DNA of 64,000 nucleotides, from NCBI RefSeq assembly GCF_947495675.1, contig NZ_CANLZX010000008.1, forward strand, positions 62,001 through 126,000, read 5' to 3'. Positions 37,987 through 48,303 of this stretch are shown here, in pieces. A program made the translations under genes and the position numbers. This stretch comes from an uncultured Algibacter sp. Its GTDB lineage: Bacteria; Bacteroidota; Bacteroidia; Flavobacteriales; Flavobacteriaceae. Each line of letters starts with the position of its first letter. The stretch's first letter is position 1. Below the pieces are notes generated by a model, which was not told the DNA's origin, did not search any database, and saw only the letters and a list, made by a program, of their open reading frames with translations.

Positions 37987-40125
37987 TTATAATTTCTTAA
38001 TAACAAATTCTGAGCGTCTATTTATTTCATGCTCTTCTTCATTACAAGAATCTTCGGTTTCACATTGTTGTATTGGATGAGATTCGCCATAACCTATAGC
38101 GGTAATACGAAAGGACTCTATACCTTTTGAAACTAAATATTCTTTTGTTGATGTTGCTCTTTTTTGAGACAAATCTTTATTATACGCTTTATTCCCTCTA
38201 ATATCGGTATGCGATTCTATTTCAATTTGCATAGTTGGATATTTACCCATTAAATCTAAAACTGGTTGTAATACTTTTTTAACATCTTTACGTATGTACC
38301 AAAGTTTGTAATCAAAATTTATATCGTCTGTTGTAATAACAAGCTTATCATTTATTTTCTTAATATTAGGTTCAGTTGCAATAATTTTATTTATTCGATC
38401 TTCTTTCTTTTGTGTTTCCGTTTTAAGCTTATCAGCTTCTTGTTGTTGTTTTTCCAGTTCAAGCATTTGTTGTTTTTCAAATGTTTTCTGTTTTACTTCT
38501 TGTTCTTTTTTATAAATAGAAGCCAAAGATACTAATGCTAAAGAAGCATCGTTTTTTATATTTCTTTCATCCCCAATTATAATTTTGCGTTCGGCAGCTT
38601 CATAACCATCGGCACTTGCTTTAACTATAAGAGTTATTTCACAATTAATAATATCATTAAAAGCACCATCGTTTTTAGTAATACATGTAGCTATTATGTC
38701 ATTATTATTTTCTGAAACTAGAGTAAATGTGACTTTTGAATTTGGAATAGCTTCATTAGTATTTTTATCTGTAACTATACCAGTAATATACTGCTTACAA
38801 TCTTCAATTATTAGAGGTTTTATTTCTCTAAAACTATAAATATCATCACTCCCTTTTCCTTGTAACCTGTTTGATGATATATACCCAGCTTTTAATGTAT
38901 TATCTATATAAAAAGCAAAATCATCATATCCAGAATTAATTGGCAATCCTAAATTATCTGGATTTTGGAAACTAGTTCCAGATTTCTTAGACCAAAACAC
39001 ATCTAAACCTCCAAGACCAAAATGTCCGTTTGAAGAAAAATATAAATCGCCATTTTCTGCAATAAATGGAAATTGCTCGCGGTGTTCGGTATTTATATTA
39101 GAACCCAAATTTACTGGCGCACCGTAAGTACCATCTGGTTTTACATCTACATAAAATAAATCGAATTCACCTAAAGTACCAGGCATATCTGAAGCAAAAT
39201 ACAAACGTGTCCCATCTGGACTTAATGCCGGATGTTCTACTGAAAAATCATCACCATTAAATGGAAGCGCTTCAATATTAGTCCAAACGTCTTCAATTAA
39301 TTCTGCTTTATAAATTTTTAAATGGGTAACAGATTTATCATCTTTTACCTCCTTACCTTCAGTATAATTATTTCGTGTAAAATACATGGTTTTAAGGTCC
39401 TTGGTAAAAGCCACAGAACCTTCATGAAGCTTCGTATTTATTTTATTAGAAATAGACTCTGAAGCTATATTCCCTTTTGTAATACTATCTTTATGAATCT
39501 TATATATATCTAGAAATGGCTGATTGTTCCAACCATAGTAACTACTAAAAATATTCTTTTTATGTACTTCCTTTTTTGACGCTGCATACACTAAATCATC
39601 TTGATAAGGTAACATTCCAAATTCAGAATTCTCAGTATTAATAGCTAAGTTTTCTAGATTATAACGATTACCAATTGCTATAATATTTTCTTGCTTTACA
39701 ACCTCAGCATCAAAAGCTTTTATAACTGCGACATCTCCTTTTTCTAAAAGAAATTCACGACTAACACTATTTGCATCTTTATAATTGCCAGAAGCTTTAA
39801 GTGCTTGAATGTACTTAAATACATTCTCGTCTGTTTTATTACCCCGTTTGCTGTTAACCAAATAACCATATAGTCTCGCAGACGATTTAAGATCGCCAAT
39901 ATTATAATAACATGTAGCTAAATTTTCAACAACTTGGGTAATACGCTGTTTTGTATTTACTTTTTCGTAAAACGGAATGGCTTTCGCATAGTCCGCACGT
40001 TCAAAATAGGTATTAGCTTTTCTTAAGTCATTATTAAAAATCTTTTTTACCGAAGATTCTTTTTCCTGAGCAAACCCAGAAAACATAAATATGAAAGCAA
40101 ATATTGGTAGTAATTTTTTCATCAA
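37987..40125 (-). CDS. OmpA-family protein with TPR and WD40-like repeats
   Basis: A 712-residue exported protein with a signal peptide ending near GFAQ (residue 20). Residues 25-160 show TPR-type helices. About 180-440 contain PD40/WD40-like strands with HPALSPDGTRLYFASDMPG and similar repeats. About 450-530 form a carboxypeptidase-regulatory-like beta domain, then a Gln/Glu/Lys-rich coiled coil (about 545-585). The C-terminus is a peptidoglycan-binding OmpA domain (ESHTDIRGN near residue 640, NRRSEFVI at the end). This is the third gene of the CHU_C-PorP/SprF-OmpA operon and starts 8 bases after porP-like. Confidence 0.9.
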   Translation of the reverse strand: MMKKLLPIFAFIFMFSGFAQEKESSVKKIFNNDLRKANTYFERADYAKAIPFYEKVNTKQRITQVVENLATCYYNIGDLKSSARLYGYLVNSKRGNKTDENVFKYIQALKASGNYKDANSVSREFLLEKGDVAVIKAFDAEVVKQENIIAIGNRYNLENLAINTENSEFGMLPYQDDLVYAASKKEVHKKNIFSSYYGWNNQPFLDIYKIHKDSITKGNIASESISNKINTKLHEGSVAFTKDLKTMYFTRNNYTEGKEVKDDKSVTHLKIYKAELIEDVWTNIEALPFNGDDFSVEHPALSPDGTRLYFASDMPGTLGEFDLFYVDVKPDGTYGAPVNLGSNINTEHREQFPFIAENGDLYFSSNGHFGLGGLDVFWSKKSGTSFQNPDNLGLPINSGYDDFAFYIDNTLKAGYISSNRLQGKGSDDIYSFREIKPLIIEDCKQYITGIVTDKNTNEAIPNSKVTFTLVSENNNDIIATCITKNDGAFNDIINCEITLIVKASADGYEAAERKIIIGDERNIKNDASLALVSLASIYKKEQEVKQKTFEKQQMLELEKQQQEADKLKTETQKKEDRINKIIATEPNIKKINDKLVITTDDINFDYKLWYIRKDVKKVLQPVLDLMGKYPTMQIEIESHTDIRGNKAYNKDLSQKRATSTKEYLVSKGIESFRITAIGYGESHPIQQCETEDSCNEEEHEINRRSEFVIKKL

Positions 40126-40133
40126 TAATAGTT

Positions 40134-41096
40134 TTAGAAAAATCTTGGCGATTTTTTATATCCTTCTTTTAAACCGAATAGCGACACATCAAACAATAAC
40201 ACAATTTCGTGAGATCCGTTGTTATAATTAGAAAAATCTGAAATAGTAGCATCATACGAGTAAGCAACTTTGAATGATGGTGTAACTCTAAACCCTACTA
40301 TACCACTAATAGCATCGTTTAGCCTATATGAAAGACCTGCTTCAAAGCGATCGTGTATTAAAGCATTTAACGATACATCTAAATTAATAGGAGCGCCTTT
40401 AACAGCCCTAGCCATAAATGAAGGTTTTAATTTTAAATTCTCGTTTACAGGATATACATAACCACCAATCATATAAAAGTGCACCTCCTCTTTACCTTGT
40501 TTTGTAGCCACAACAGCATCATCTAGTTGTGTGGTACGCAAAAAATTAGGAGCAGAAAAACCAACATAATATTGATTAGTAAAATAATATGCTCCAGCTC
40601 CTATTGCCGGATATACTTGGTTAACATTATTAGTAAAGGTTGGGTCGTTAGGATTAATTAGTTTCCCTGAAAAAGCAGAATCATATAAAGTAAAACCCGC
40701 TTTTAACCCTAATGATAGCTTACTATTTTCATTTATATTTAAAAGATAAGCAAAATCTACATTAATATTTTTTTCATTTATTTCAATAACATCTTGCCCT
40801 ATTTGATCGGTTGTAAATGTTACTCCCATTTCAATCTTATCATTAAAAGGCGTATGCGCAAAAAATGATAAGGTTCTAGGACTACCTATGGTATTTGTCC
40901 ATTGTTTACGATAATTAGCACCAAAATTTATAACACCAAAGTCGGTTGTGGAGTAAGCAGGATTAACAACACTCATATTATAAGTGTACTGCGTAAATTG
41001 TGGGTCTTGCTGTGCTATTGACATATTGAAAAACAATACAACACATAGAACAGTAAATATATATTTTTGCATTTTTGAATTGGTATTGCTAGTCAT
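40134..41096 (-). CDS. PorP/SprF family type IX secretion membrane protein
   Basis: A 320-residue outer-membrane beta-barrel protein of the PorP/SprF family. A signal peptide runs from M9 (KYIFTVLCVVLFF) to SIAQ. The mature N-terminus QQDPQFTQYTYNMSVVNPAY is the family hallmark. The ATG at 41096 overlaps the upstream stop as TAATG, so coupling favours it, although M9 at 41072 would give a more standard signal. SprF-like proteins are needed for secretion of the type B cargo encoded next to them, which here is the preceding 1339-residue gene. Confidence 0.92.
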   Translation of the reverse strand: MTSNTNSKMQKYIFTVLCVVLFFNMSIAQQDPQFTQYTYNMSVVNPAYSTTDFGVINFGANYRKQWTNTIGSPRTLSFFAHTPFNDKIEMGVTFTTDQIGQDVIEINEKNINVDFAYLLNINENSKLSLGLKAGFTLYDSAFSGKLINPNDPTFTNNVNQVYPAIGAGAYYFTNQYYVGFSAPNFLRTTQLDDAVVATKQGKEEVHFYMIGGYVYPVNENLKLKPSFMARAVKGAPINLDVSLNALIHDRFEAGLSYRLNDAISGIVGFRVTPSFKVAYSYDATISDFSNYNNGSHEIVLLFDVSLFGLKEGYKKSPRFF

Positions 41097-44000
41097 TATC
41101 GTTTTAAATAAACTTGTCCTTGATATGGTTTTGTATCAAATCGATTAAAATTAATTACATAAAAATATACACCTGTAGGTAGTATATTGTTGCTCAAAAA
41201 ACCTGATTGGTTACTTTTACCATCCCAATAGCCAGATTCTAGATTACCTTTAAAAACAACTCGACCATATCTGTTAAAGATTTCTATGTCATAATCAGGA
41301 TAAACAAATTCTATGTTTTTCAATTCGAAAGTATCATTAATAGCATCTCCGTTAGGCGAAAAAGCATCGGGTATTATTAACTCTTCTGTAGAACAAACAG
41401 TTAAGTCTACCGTTATTGCTACTGCATTACTCTCGCATATAACACTTTCTCCATTAATTATCGTGTTTACTTCATATACGGCATAATAGATTCCATTATC
41501 TAATACAGAATCAGTATTTAATAAATTCCTTGTAGAAACATCATTTGAATCATACCAAATTAAAGTATGATTTATTGGAATTACAAATCGTGTATTTCCA
41601 GCTTCATCTTCTAATAAATCTGCAATTATTTTTTCTTCAATTCCACAAAAATCTGCTTGAACTGAATTTGGCAAAGGATGTATAATATCAACTAAAGTTA
41701 TAACAATCTCTAAAGTTTCACTTTTACAAGTGGCCTCTTCTATTTGGGCAAAATAAGACATGCCATTTTGTAATATTTCAGACTCGAATAAAGGATTATC
41801 ATTTTCATCAAACCATAATACATTTTCACTTCCTAAATACACATTTTCTAAAGTTGGTATATCTATACTGCAATGTGCACTTATAAAATCATCATTTGAA
41901 ATACTTGGGTTTGATAGCGTGACATTAACAAGTGTTCTTTCTTCACTTTCACAACCTTCAGTAAAGGTTTGTGCTGCATAAATATCTCCAGAATACATTG
42001 TTAGCTCAAAATTAATATCTATAGGTGTTGTTATCGTTTCGTTCTCATATAGTATTATAGTGCTAGAAGTTTCAGCTTGAATAAGGGTTATTAAATCTTG
42101 AATTGTTGGATTGGTATCTAAACAAATAGTTATGGTTGATATTGTAGGCTTTGATGCAATATCTAAAAGCGTAAAATTAACTTCTACAATAGTACTTTCA
42201 CAGGTTCCTGCTATAATTTGTTGAGCATAAATTGGACTTGAGACATTCTCTAGTAATTCTGTTAATGGTATTGATGTTGTACCAGCTGCATCCAAAAAAT
42301 AAAAAATCTCACCTTCTCTTGATATAGAAGCATCAGTAAACTCTAAATCTTCTATAGTGAAAACCATTCCTCCGGCTGTGCAATAAATATTATTTAAAGG
42401 CACAGGGTTTGGAGCTACATCTGTAACTGTATAAGTAACTTGAATACGATCACTCTCGCACCCCTCTATAGCTGTTTGAGAAACCCAATATTCCTTAGTA
42501 CTATCTAATGGTAAAGATGTACTAGTATATGCCTCTCCTGTTTCAGATGTATACCATTGTATTTTAGCAGTAGAAGTTTCTACTAACAAATCGCTTATAG
42601 TTGGTGTAGCAGATGAACAAAATTCGTTTACAAGCGGTGTAGGTGTACTTGCTTTTTCAACAAAATTTATTTCAGCTTGTGTTCTATTTGCACTAGTACA
42701 TCCTCCTGATATTGTAATTTCTGCCCAATATGCTTTAGTACTAACTATAATATCTGATAAATTATAGGCTGTTCCTTCCATTTCTGAGTCATACCAAATG
42801 ATATCTTGACCAGAAACATCTAAATCGCCAACTGTATTTGTTACTAAAGAGCAAAAAGTATTAGTGTTCAAAACAGGTGAGGAAGCTTGAGTTACTATGG
42901 TAACCATTATTTGATCTGATCCTAAATCGCACCCTGTAATAGCGCTATTAAAAATAACATTAAACACTTCATCTTCGGTAATTTCATAAGTATCTGGCAA
43001 CGATGTTCCTGCTAAATCTGTAACAGTTATATCAACATCAGGGCCAGCAAATATTGACAAATCGCTTAGTGTTACTGGACCTGTAAGTAAACAAACTTCA
43101 AAAGTGTTTTTAATTAATGTTGCTGGTTCCTCATCTCCAATTCTAAAGGTTAAACGTGCATCAAATATATGTTCTGTACCATTTTGAGTCAATCCAATAT
43201 TAATACCTTGTGCTTCATAATTATCAATTTCAATTTGACTTAGACCCCTACAAGTTGCATTATCATCTTGTACACTTCTAATTATAAATACATAATCACC
43301 ATCAGGTAGTAGACTAACATCATTACTGTTTGTTAGATTTATATCAATACCATCGCCTTGTGTGTTATTTGTTAAAGACACACTTTCATCTCGAGGTTCA
43401 AACTGATTTGGTTCACTCCCCAATAAGTAAATATCGAAAGTTACAGGATTATATGTAATAAATTCTCCCGAAGGACTATCAAAACCAAACTGCAAACTAG
43501 TAGCATCGCACCTATTATCTGGAACAATACTAAAGATTGGATTTGGTGGTGGTGGAATTAAATTAAGAATAGATGTTTTGATTATATCTCCGCAATGCAC
43601 AAACGTATTTGACTCATAAAAAATTAATTCATTGGTGCCTTGTATAAAACGATTTGAAGGTAATGTTATAGTTGCATTTCCATTTGAAAAAACAATTTCA
43701 TCAGTAAAATTTATACTATTTATAGCATACGATACTGATAGTGATCCATCAATTGGAATAAATGTTGCATCAATAACATCTATAAAAGTGACTAAAATAT
43801 CATCAAGCTCACAACCAGAAGTAGAAGAAACCGAAATTGAAGGTTCTAAAAACAAATCAACATTTGATGTTGGAACTGTTAATGAAGAAGTACATAATGG
43901 AATACCTGTGCCACAAGACGGCGGTGATGAAATATCAGTTATTTCTATGGTTAAAGTTTCACTAGTAGTTAATATAAGATCTGGAAATAAATTAAATGTA

Positions 44001-45115
44001 GCAGTTCCATTTTGGAAGTTAACATTTTGAGTATTTGTATGTGTGCCTAATTCACTACCTGTAACATTATAAGACAAATCATAGAACCCATTATCTAAAA
44101 GTGTATTGTTATATGTTAAAGTAACTAATCCGTTGCAAGCTACATCAAATGTTGCTTCAAGAACTAATTGTGCTTCTATACAAACTGTGAAAATTGAAAT
44201 TTGCTCTTCACATATTGGGTGTTCTGGTAATACTTCGTAGGCAAAACTATATGAACCAGGTCCAAAATTATTATAAATATTTTGCACATTAATTTCAAAA
44301 TCTACCCCACTTGAAATTTCGCCAGTTATAGGGTCACTAATATCTGTCCATTCACCATTAGTATCTTCATCGTCTAACCTAGAGAAAAGATTTAAAGCTG
44401 TTAATCCAGACATATCATCTGTTTCACATAAATTTAAATTTTGAGGAATACCTGGATTTGGAGATCTTCTAACTTCAACATCAATTATAGCAGAACGTGA
44501 CGAACAGCCATTAACTGGAGGTATGGTATATGTGAAAGTATAAGTACCTATTGGAACATTGCCGAAATTAAAAAATTCGTCAGTTAAAACTCCTGTTGCC
44601 ATATTACTGGCATCTTCTGTCCAAGTACCACCTACATCTGGCCCTATTGAATCGTTAATAGTATCAATAAATATGAATAAGTCAATAATATTAACCGAAT
44701 CATCATCATCTGCCTTTAGAACTTGGCAGACATTATTAGTTCCAGGGTTTTGATTACTTTCCCCTGGATAACCTCCTAAGTTTATAATGACTGTTGCAGT
44801 ACTAGTATCGCAAGCAGGGTTCATGTAAGTAAAAGCATGAGGACCAAACCTATTAATTTCCCATAGATTTAAAATTCCTGTAGATTCCTCTAAAGCATCC
44901 GAGTCAAAATTACTTAGTGCGATCCAGTTTCCTCCTGGGGTTTCGCCTATTAATACATCAAATAAATTAAGTGTTTGTAAACTTGGGTCTGCTTCTTTAT
45001 TACATATAGTTATTTCTGAATCTGTACCTGCACATTGCGCTATAGCTGAAGAAAAATTAAATAAAAAAAAGTAAAATAGTATAACACGGAATATATTGCG
45101 AAAGCAAGAATTCAT
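41096..45115 (-). CDS. Large T9SS type B sorted surface protein
   Basis: A 1339-residue secreted protein. A signal peptide ends near SAIAQ (residue 27). Several Ig/PKD-like units follow. From about residue 780 on, an approximately 75-90-residue unit repeats, built on C-x-(n)-PTIxDL, W(Y/F)DSE-type, YWA/YxAQ and GCES elements. The last 90 residues are the gliding-motility-associated type B CTD, with IPDAFSPNGDAINDTF, FNRYGRVVF and GVYFYVINF. This CTD directs type IX export to the surface. A cell-surface adhesin or polymer-binding role is likely but not shown. It leads the operon with porP/sprF-like and ompA-like genes. Confidence 0.92.
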   Translation of the reverse strand: MNSCFRNIFRVILFYFFLFNFSSAIAQCAGTDSEITICNKEADPSLQTLNLFDVLIGETPGGNWIALSNFDSDALEESTGILNLWEINRFGPHAFTYMNPACDTSTATVIINLGGYPGESNQNPGTNNVCQVLKADDDDSVNIIDLFIFIDTINDSIGPDVGGTWTEDASNMATGVLTDEFFNFGNVPIGTYTFTYTIPPVNGCSSRSAIIDVEVRRSPNPGIPQNLNLCETDDMSGLTALNLFSRLDDEDTNGEWTDISDPITGEISSGVDFEINVQNIYNNFGPGSYSFAYEVLPEHPICEEQISIFTVCIEAQLVLEATFDVACNGLVTLTYNNTLLDNGFYDLSYNVTGSELGTHTNTQNVNFQNGTATFNLFPDLILTTSETLTIEITDISSPPSCGTGIPLCTSSLTVPTSNVDLFLEPSISVSSTSGCELDDILVTFIDVIDATFIPIDGSLSVSYAINSINFTDEIVFSNGNATITLPSNRFIQGTNELIFYESNTFVHCGDIIKTSILNLIPPPPNPIFSIVPDNRCDATSLQFGFDSPSGEFITYNPVTFDIYLLGSEPNQFEPRDESVSLTNNTQGDGIDINLTNSNDVSLLPDGDYVFIIRSVQDDNATCRGLSQIEIDNYEAQGINIGLTQNGTEHIFDARLTFRIGDEEPATLIKNTFEVCLLTGPVTLSDLSIFAGPDVDITVTDLAGTSLPDTYEITEDEVFNVIFNSAITGCDLGSDQIMVTIVTQASSPVLNTNTFCSLVTNTVGDLDVSGQDIIWYDSEMEGTAYNLSDIIVSTKAYWAEITISGGCTSANRTQAEINFVEKASTPTPLVNEFCSSATPTISDLLVETSTAKIQWYTSETGEAYTSTSLPLDSTKEYWVSQTAIEGCESDRIQVTYTVTDVAPNPVPLNNIYCTAGGMVFTIEDLEFTDASISREGEIFYFLDAAGTTSIPLTELLENVSSPIYAQQIIAGTCESTIVEVNFTLLDIASKPTISTITICLDTNPTIQDLITLIQAETSSTIILYENETITTPIDINFELTMYSGDIYAAQTFTEGCESEERTLVNVTLSNPSISNDDFISAHCSIDIPTLENVYLGSENVLWFDENDNPLFESEILQNGMSYFAQIEEATCKSETLEIVITLVDIIHPLPNSVQADFCGIEEKIIADLLEDEAGNTRFVIPINHTLIWYDSNDVSTRNLLNTDSVLDNGIYYAVYEVNTIINGESVICESNAVAITVDLTVCSTEELIIPDAFSPNGDAINDTFELKNIEFVYPDYDIEIFNRYGRVVFKGNLESGYWDGKSNQSGFLSNNILPTGVYFYVINFNRFDTKPYQGQVYLKR

Positions 45116-45178
45116 ATTTATATAGAATTGAATTTAAATGGTTGAAGATATAAAAAAACTTACATAATGATTGAAATA

Positions 45179-46207
45179 TTATAAAGACTTATACTTACTT
45201 TTTTCTACCTTAATAGAATAAGAAAACACAATGTCTTTATCTACCATAAAATGTACTATATAATTTCCTTTTTTTGAAAATTGATTCTTTAATTTTAAAA
45301 TTCTGTTTTTGCAATTAAAAAGGTTTGCCTGAATCGTTTTACTACTAAAACCGCTACTTATAGTAAGTCGCATATCTTTTATTTTAGACTCATCTAAAAT
45401 TTCAAATTTGAAAACAATAGTTTCATCAACTCTTATTTTTGTCTTTAATTTTTCAGGTGTTAATGGAATAATTGCATTTTTAAATGCACTACCGTAAACA
45501 ATAGGAGCTTTAACAAATTGGTTAATTGTTGGTTTGTTTTCTGATAAGAGCCATTTAGAATTTAAAGGATAATTTTTTTTGTTAAATAAGTTAGGTGATG
45601 CTAAAAAATAGCCTTCATTATAATCTTGAACAAATTTGTATGTATTAATATTAAAATATCCACTTGCCATAGTAGCATCTACTAAATACCATTTGCCATT
45701 TAATTTTACGGCATTCCATGAATGATTTGGAAAATCTATTTCGCCCACATTTCTTGAGGTAGTTCTGCTATAACCATCAACAATTTTACATGTTATGTTA
45801 GCTAAAGTTGTAAGTTCTTTAATTAAATAAGCATAACCAGAACAAATAGTTTTCTTCTCTTTAAGAAGTTTTTGAAACATTTTTGATAACACTTGATTAT
45901 TCCATTTAGAAAATGAAATACTGTCATTTTTATACTTTTTACGCTTTTTTAAAGTAGTTTCTCCAAAACTATGATCGGAAGTTATATTAGAACAAACCCA
46001 AGTATGAATGGATCTAAATTTTTCTACTTGGGTGTCTAAGTTATTTGTAAGCTTATAGACCAAAACTGGCAAGTTTTTTAAACTAGAGCCCTTATATGAA
46101 TTGGCTATACTATCTGCTTTATTAAAATTAATGTGTTTAAAATCCGATTTTTGTGCTTCAATAAAAAAACTTAAAAGCAAAATAAATATGGTGAGCATTT
46201 TTTTCAT
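45179..46207 (-). CDS. Exported transglutaminase-like protein
   Basis: A 342-residue secreted protein with a signal peptide ending near IEAQ. The catalytic triad of the transglutaminase/papain-like fold is visible: C122 in KTICSGYAYL, H162 in NHSWNAV and D177 in YLVDATM. The C-terminal 100 residues form a beta domain. This architecture matches the kyphoscoliosis-peptidase-like family, which may cleave or cross-link proteins. It begins at the base after the stop of the preceding gene, so the two are co-translated. Confidence 0.8.
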   Translation of the reverse strand: MKKMLTIFILLLSFFIEAQKSDFKHINFNKADSIANSYKGSSLKNLPVLVYKLTNNLDTQVEKFRSIHTWVCSNITSDHSFGETTLKKRKKYKNDSISFSKWNNQVLSKMFQKLLKEKKTICSGYAYLIKELTTLANITCKIVDGYSRTTSRNVGEIDFPNHSWNAVKLNGKWYLVDATMASGYFNINTYKFVQDYNEGYFLASPNLFNKKNYPLNSKWLLSENKPTINQFVKAPIVYGSAFKNAIIPLTPEKLKTKIRVDETIVFKFEILDESKIKDMRLTISSGFSSKTIQANLFNCKNRILKLKNQFSKKGNYIVHFMVDKDIVFSYSIKVEKSKYKSL

Positions 46208-46924
46208 TTAAAAAATGCGTTTTATTTTTTGCCATAATGTAGGTTTAGATTGGTAGACATTATTTACTTCCACCTCACCCATTAAAACACAAGATACATC
46301 TTGCTGTAATTCAATATTTAATATGGTATTTATCTTTGTTTGCTCTTTTTTTATCTTAATTTCTTTTGTTACAAAACCTAGATAACTAACCACTAAAACA
46401 TCACCTTCTTTTAAAGCTTTTGGAAATATAAAAGCACCATCAAAATTAGTAGATGTACCAACTGTTGTACCTTTTAATATAATATTGGCTCCTGGTAAAG
46501 GTCCAAATTCTTCAACAACAGTACCAGAAAGCCGCTGTTCTTGTGCGGGAGTTTTACCAATTTTAGTATTAATTTTAGTAGATTCAATAATTTCTGTTTT
46601 GGGCTTTTGAACTTGAGCTTGCATGTAATTAAATGATGCTAAAGACAAAAAAGCTAGTGCTGCAACTCTTAAATATTTAAATCTAGTTCGCTTTTTAAAT
46701 TCTGAAATTGTAATGTTTCTATTTAATTGTGACGTATCAAAATACCCACATGTATTACTTGCTTTACTTTTAAAGTAGTTAGATAATTGTTTATCACTCA
46801 TACTCCTAAAGTCTACAACTTCTTTATTGCATGAATTACAGAACGCTCCATTTTTAGTTTTGTTAAACTGATTGAATTTTTCTGAGCACGGTTTGCTAAT
46901 TGTAAGATTTAATTGCTGTTTCAT
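46208..46924 (-). CDS. Membrane protein with Cys-rich head and carboxypeptidase-like regulatory domain
   Basis: A 238-residue protein. Residues 10-60 hold a conserved cysteine set (SKPCSEKFNQF, FCNSCNKEVVDF) that looks like a small metal-binding or redox head. A membrane helix lies near 86-103 (VAALAFLSLASFNYM). Residues 130-210 form a CarboxypepD_reg-like beta sandwich with LSGTVVEEFGPLPGANI and VSYLGFVTKEI. The Cys head is N-terminal to the helix and therefore cytoplasmic, with the beta domain outside. It is directly upstream of, and fused in translation with, the transglutaminase-like gene. Confidence 0.7.
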   Translation of the reverse strand: MKQQLNLTISKPCSEKFNQFNKTKNGAFCNSCNKEVVDFRSMSDKQLSNYFKSKASNTCGYFDTSQLNRNITISEFKKRTRFKYLRVAALAFLSLASFNYMQAQVQKPKTEIIESTKINTKIGKTPAQEQRLSGTVVEEFGPLPGANIILKGTTVGTSTNFDGAFIFPKALKEGDVLVVSYLGFVTKEIKIKKEQTKINTILNIELQQDVSCVLMGEVEVNNVYQSKPTLWQKIKRIF

Positions 46925-47085
46925 GATATTATTTTTTAGTTTCCTCTAAACTATTAACATTAAGGAATTGTAAAAACCTAGTTTTAGTGTAATGCAGTTT
47001 TGATTGAGTGAACTGTATTTTTTTTTCATATTCATAATTTATATTTTTTTTAAAATCTAATTATTAATACTTAAACCATATTCGT

Positions 47086-47093
47086 TATATTTG
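47086..47093 (+). promoter_or_regulatory. Candidate -7 element of the molybdenum cofactor operon
   Basis: TATATTTG is a perfect TANNTTTG match, 22 bases upstream of the moeA ATG in the short divergent spacer. No clear -33 element is visible. Confidence 0.45.
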
Positions 47094-47115
47094 TTAGGAC
47101 ATAACGCATTTAATT

Positions 47116-48294
47116 ATGATTTCAATTACTGATGCTATTTCAATTGTTAAAGAACATAGTAAAGCATTACAAAAAAAGACAGTCAAAAAGGTTGAAAAAG
47201 CTGGTGGATATTTGTTATTTGAAGATATCATATCCCCTATTAACATGCCTCCTTTTAGGCAATCTGCCATGGATGGATATGCTTTAAATCTATATGACAA
47301 TGTAAATTACAACTTAATAGGTGAAGTAAAAGCTGGTGATGACCATCAACCTATTTTAAAAAAAGGTGATGCTGTTAGAATTTTTACTGGTGCCCCTGTA
47401 CCTAATTCTGCTAATGCAGTTATGATGCAGGAAAAAGTAGAATCAAATGGTAAAACTATAACTATAAAAGATAATATTTCATTAGAACTTAATATTCGCC
47501 CTTTAGGAGAACAAGTTAAAACAGGTGATGTAGCCCTAAAAAAAGATACTAAGTTAACGCCTGCAGCAATTGGTTATTTAATCTCTTTAGGCATCACAGA
47601 AGTTACTGTATATAAAAAGCCAAATATAGCTATTGTAACAACCGGTAGTGAATTGATTGAAGCTGGACAAGAATTAACTTATGGCAAAATTTATGAAAGT
47701 AACTCAAAAATGCTATTGAGTACACTATACAGTTTAAAATTTTATGATGTAACGCTATATAAAGTTGAAGACGATTATAATAATACACTAAAACTGCTAA
47801 ATACAGTAATTAATGATAATGATTTAGTTTTAATTACTGGTGGCATATCAGTAGGTGATTATGATTTTGTTGGCAAAGCTTTAAAAGAATTGGAAGTTGA
47901 AGAACTTTTTTATAAAGTGAAACAAAAACCTGGAAAACCACTATTCTTTGGAAAAAAAGATAATACTCAAATTTTTGCTTTACCAGGTAATCCTGCTGCG
48001 GCGCTATCTTGCTTTTATATTTATGTGTATATCGCATTGCAAAAAATGATGCATCGAAATATTTTAGAATTACCACGAATACAAGCCAAATCAATATCAA
48101 ATTTTCAAAAGAAAGGCGATAGACCTCAATTTTTAAAAGCCATTTTAAAAGATGGATTTGTTGAAATTTTAGAAGGACAAAACTCATCCATGTTACAAAC
48201 TTTTGCACTTTCAAATGCATTAGTCTATGCACCTGAAACTGTTACAAAAATAAACAAGGGTGATATTATTGAAGTCATTCAATTACCTGTTTAA
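47116..48294 (+). CDS. moeA: Molybdopterin molybdenumtransferase MoeA
   Basis: A 392-residue enzyme that inserts molybdate into adenylylated molybdopterin. Landmarks are PPFRQSAMDGYAL (about 43-55), RIFTGAPVPNSANAV (about 92-106), TTGSELIEAG (about 175-184), ITGGISVGDYDF (about 239-250) and LPGNPAAALSCF (about 292-303). It is full length with no fused partner domain. It is the first gene of the plus-strand cofactor operon that runs to moaA at 54157. Confidence 0.95.
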   Translation: MISITDAISIVKEHSKALQKKTVKKVEKAGGYLLFEDIISPINMPPFRQSAMDGYALNLYDNVNYNLIGEVKAGDDHQPILKKGDAVRIFTGAPVPNSANAVMMQEKVESNGKTITIKDNISLELNIRPLGEQVKTGDVALKKDTKLTPAAIGYLISLGITEVTVYKKPNIAIVTTGSELIEAGQELTYGKIYESNSKMLLSTLYSLKFYDVTLYKVEDDYNNTLKLLNTVINDNDLVLITGGISVGDYDFVGKALKELEVEELFYKVKQKPGKPLFFGKKDNTQIFALPGNPAAALSCFYIYVYIALQKMMHRNILELPRIQAKSISNFQKKGDRPQFLKAILKDGFVEILEGQNSSMLQTFALSNALVYAPETVTKINKGDIIEVIQLPV

Positions 48295-48303
48295 AAAAGT
48301 ATT

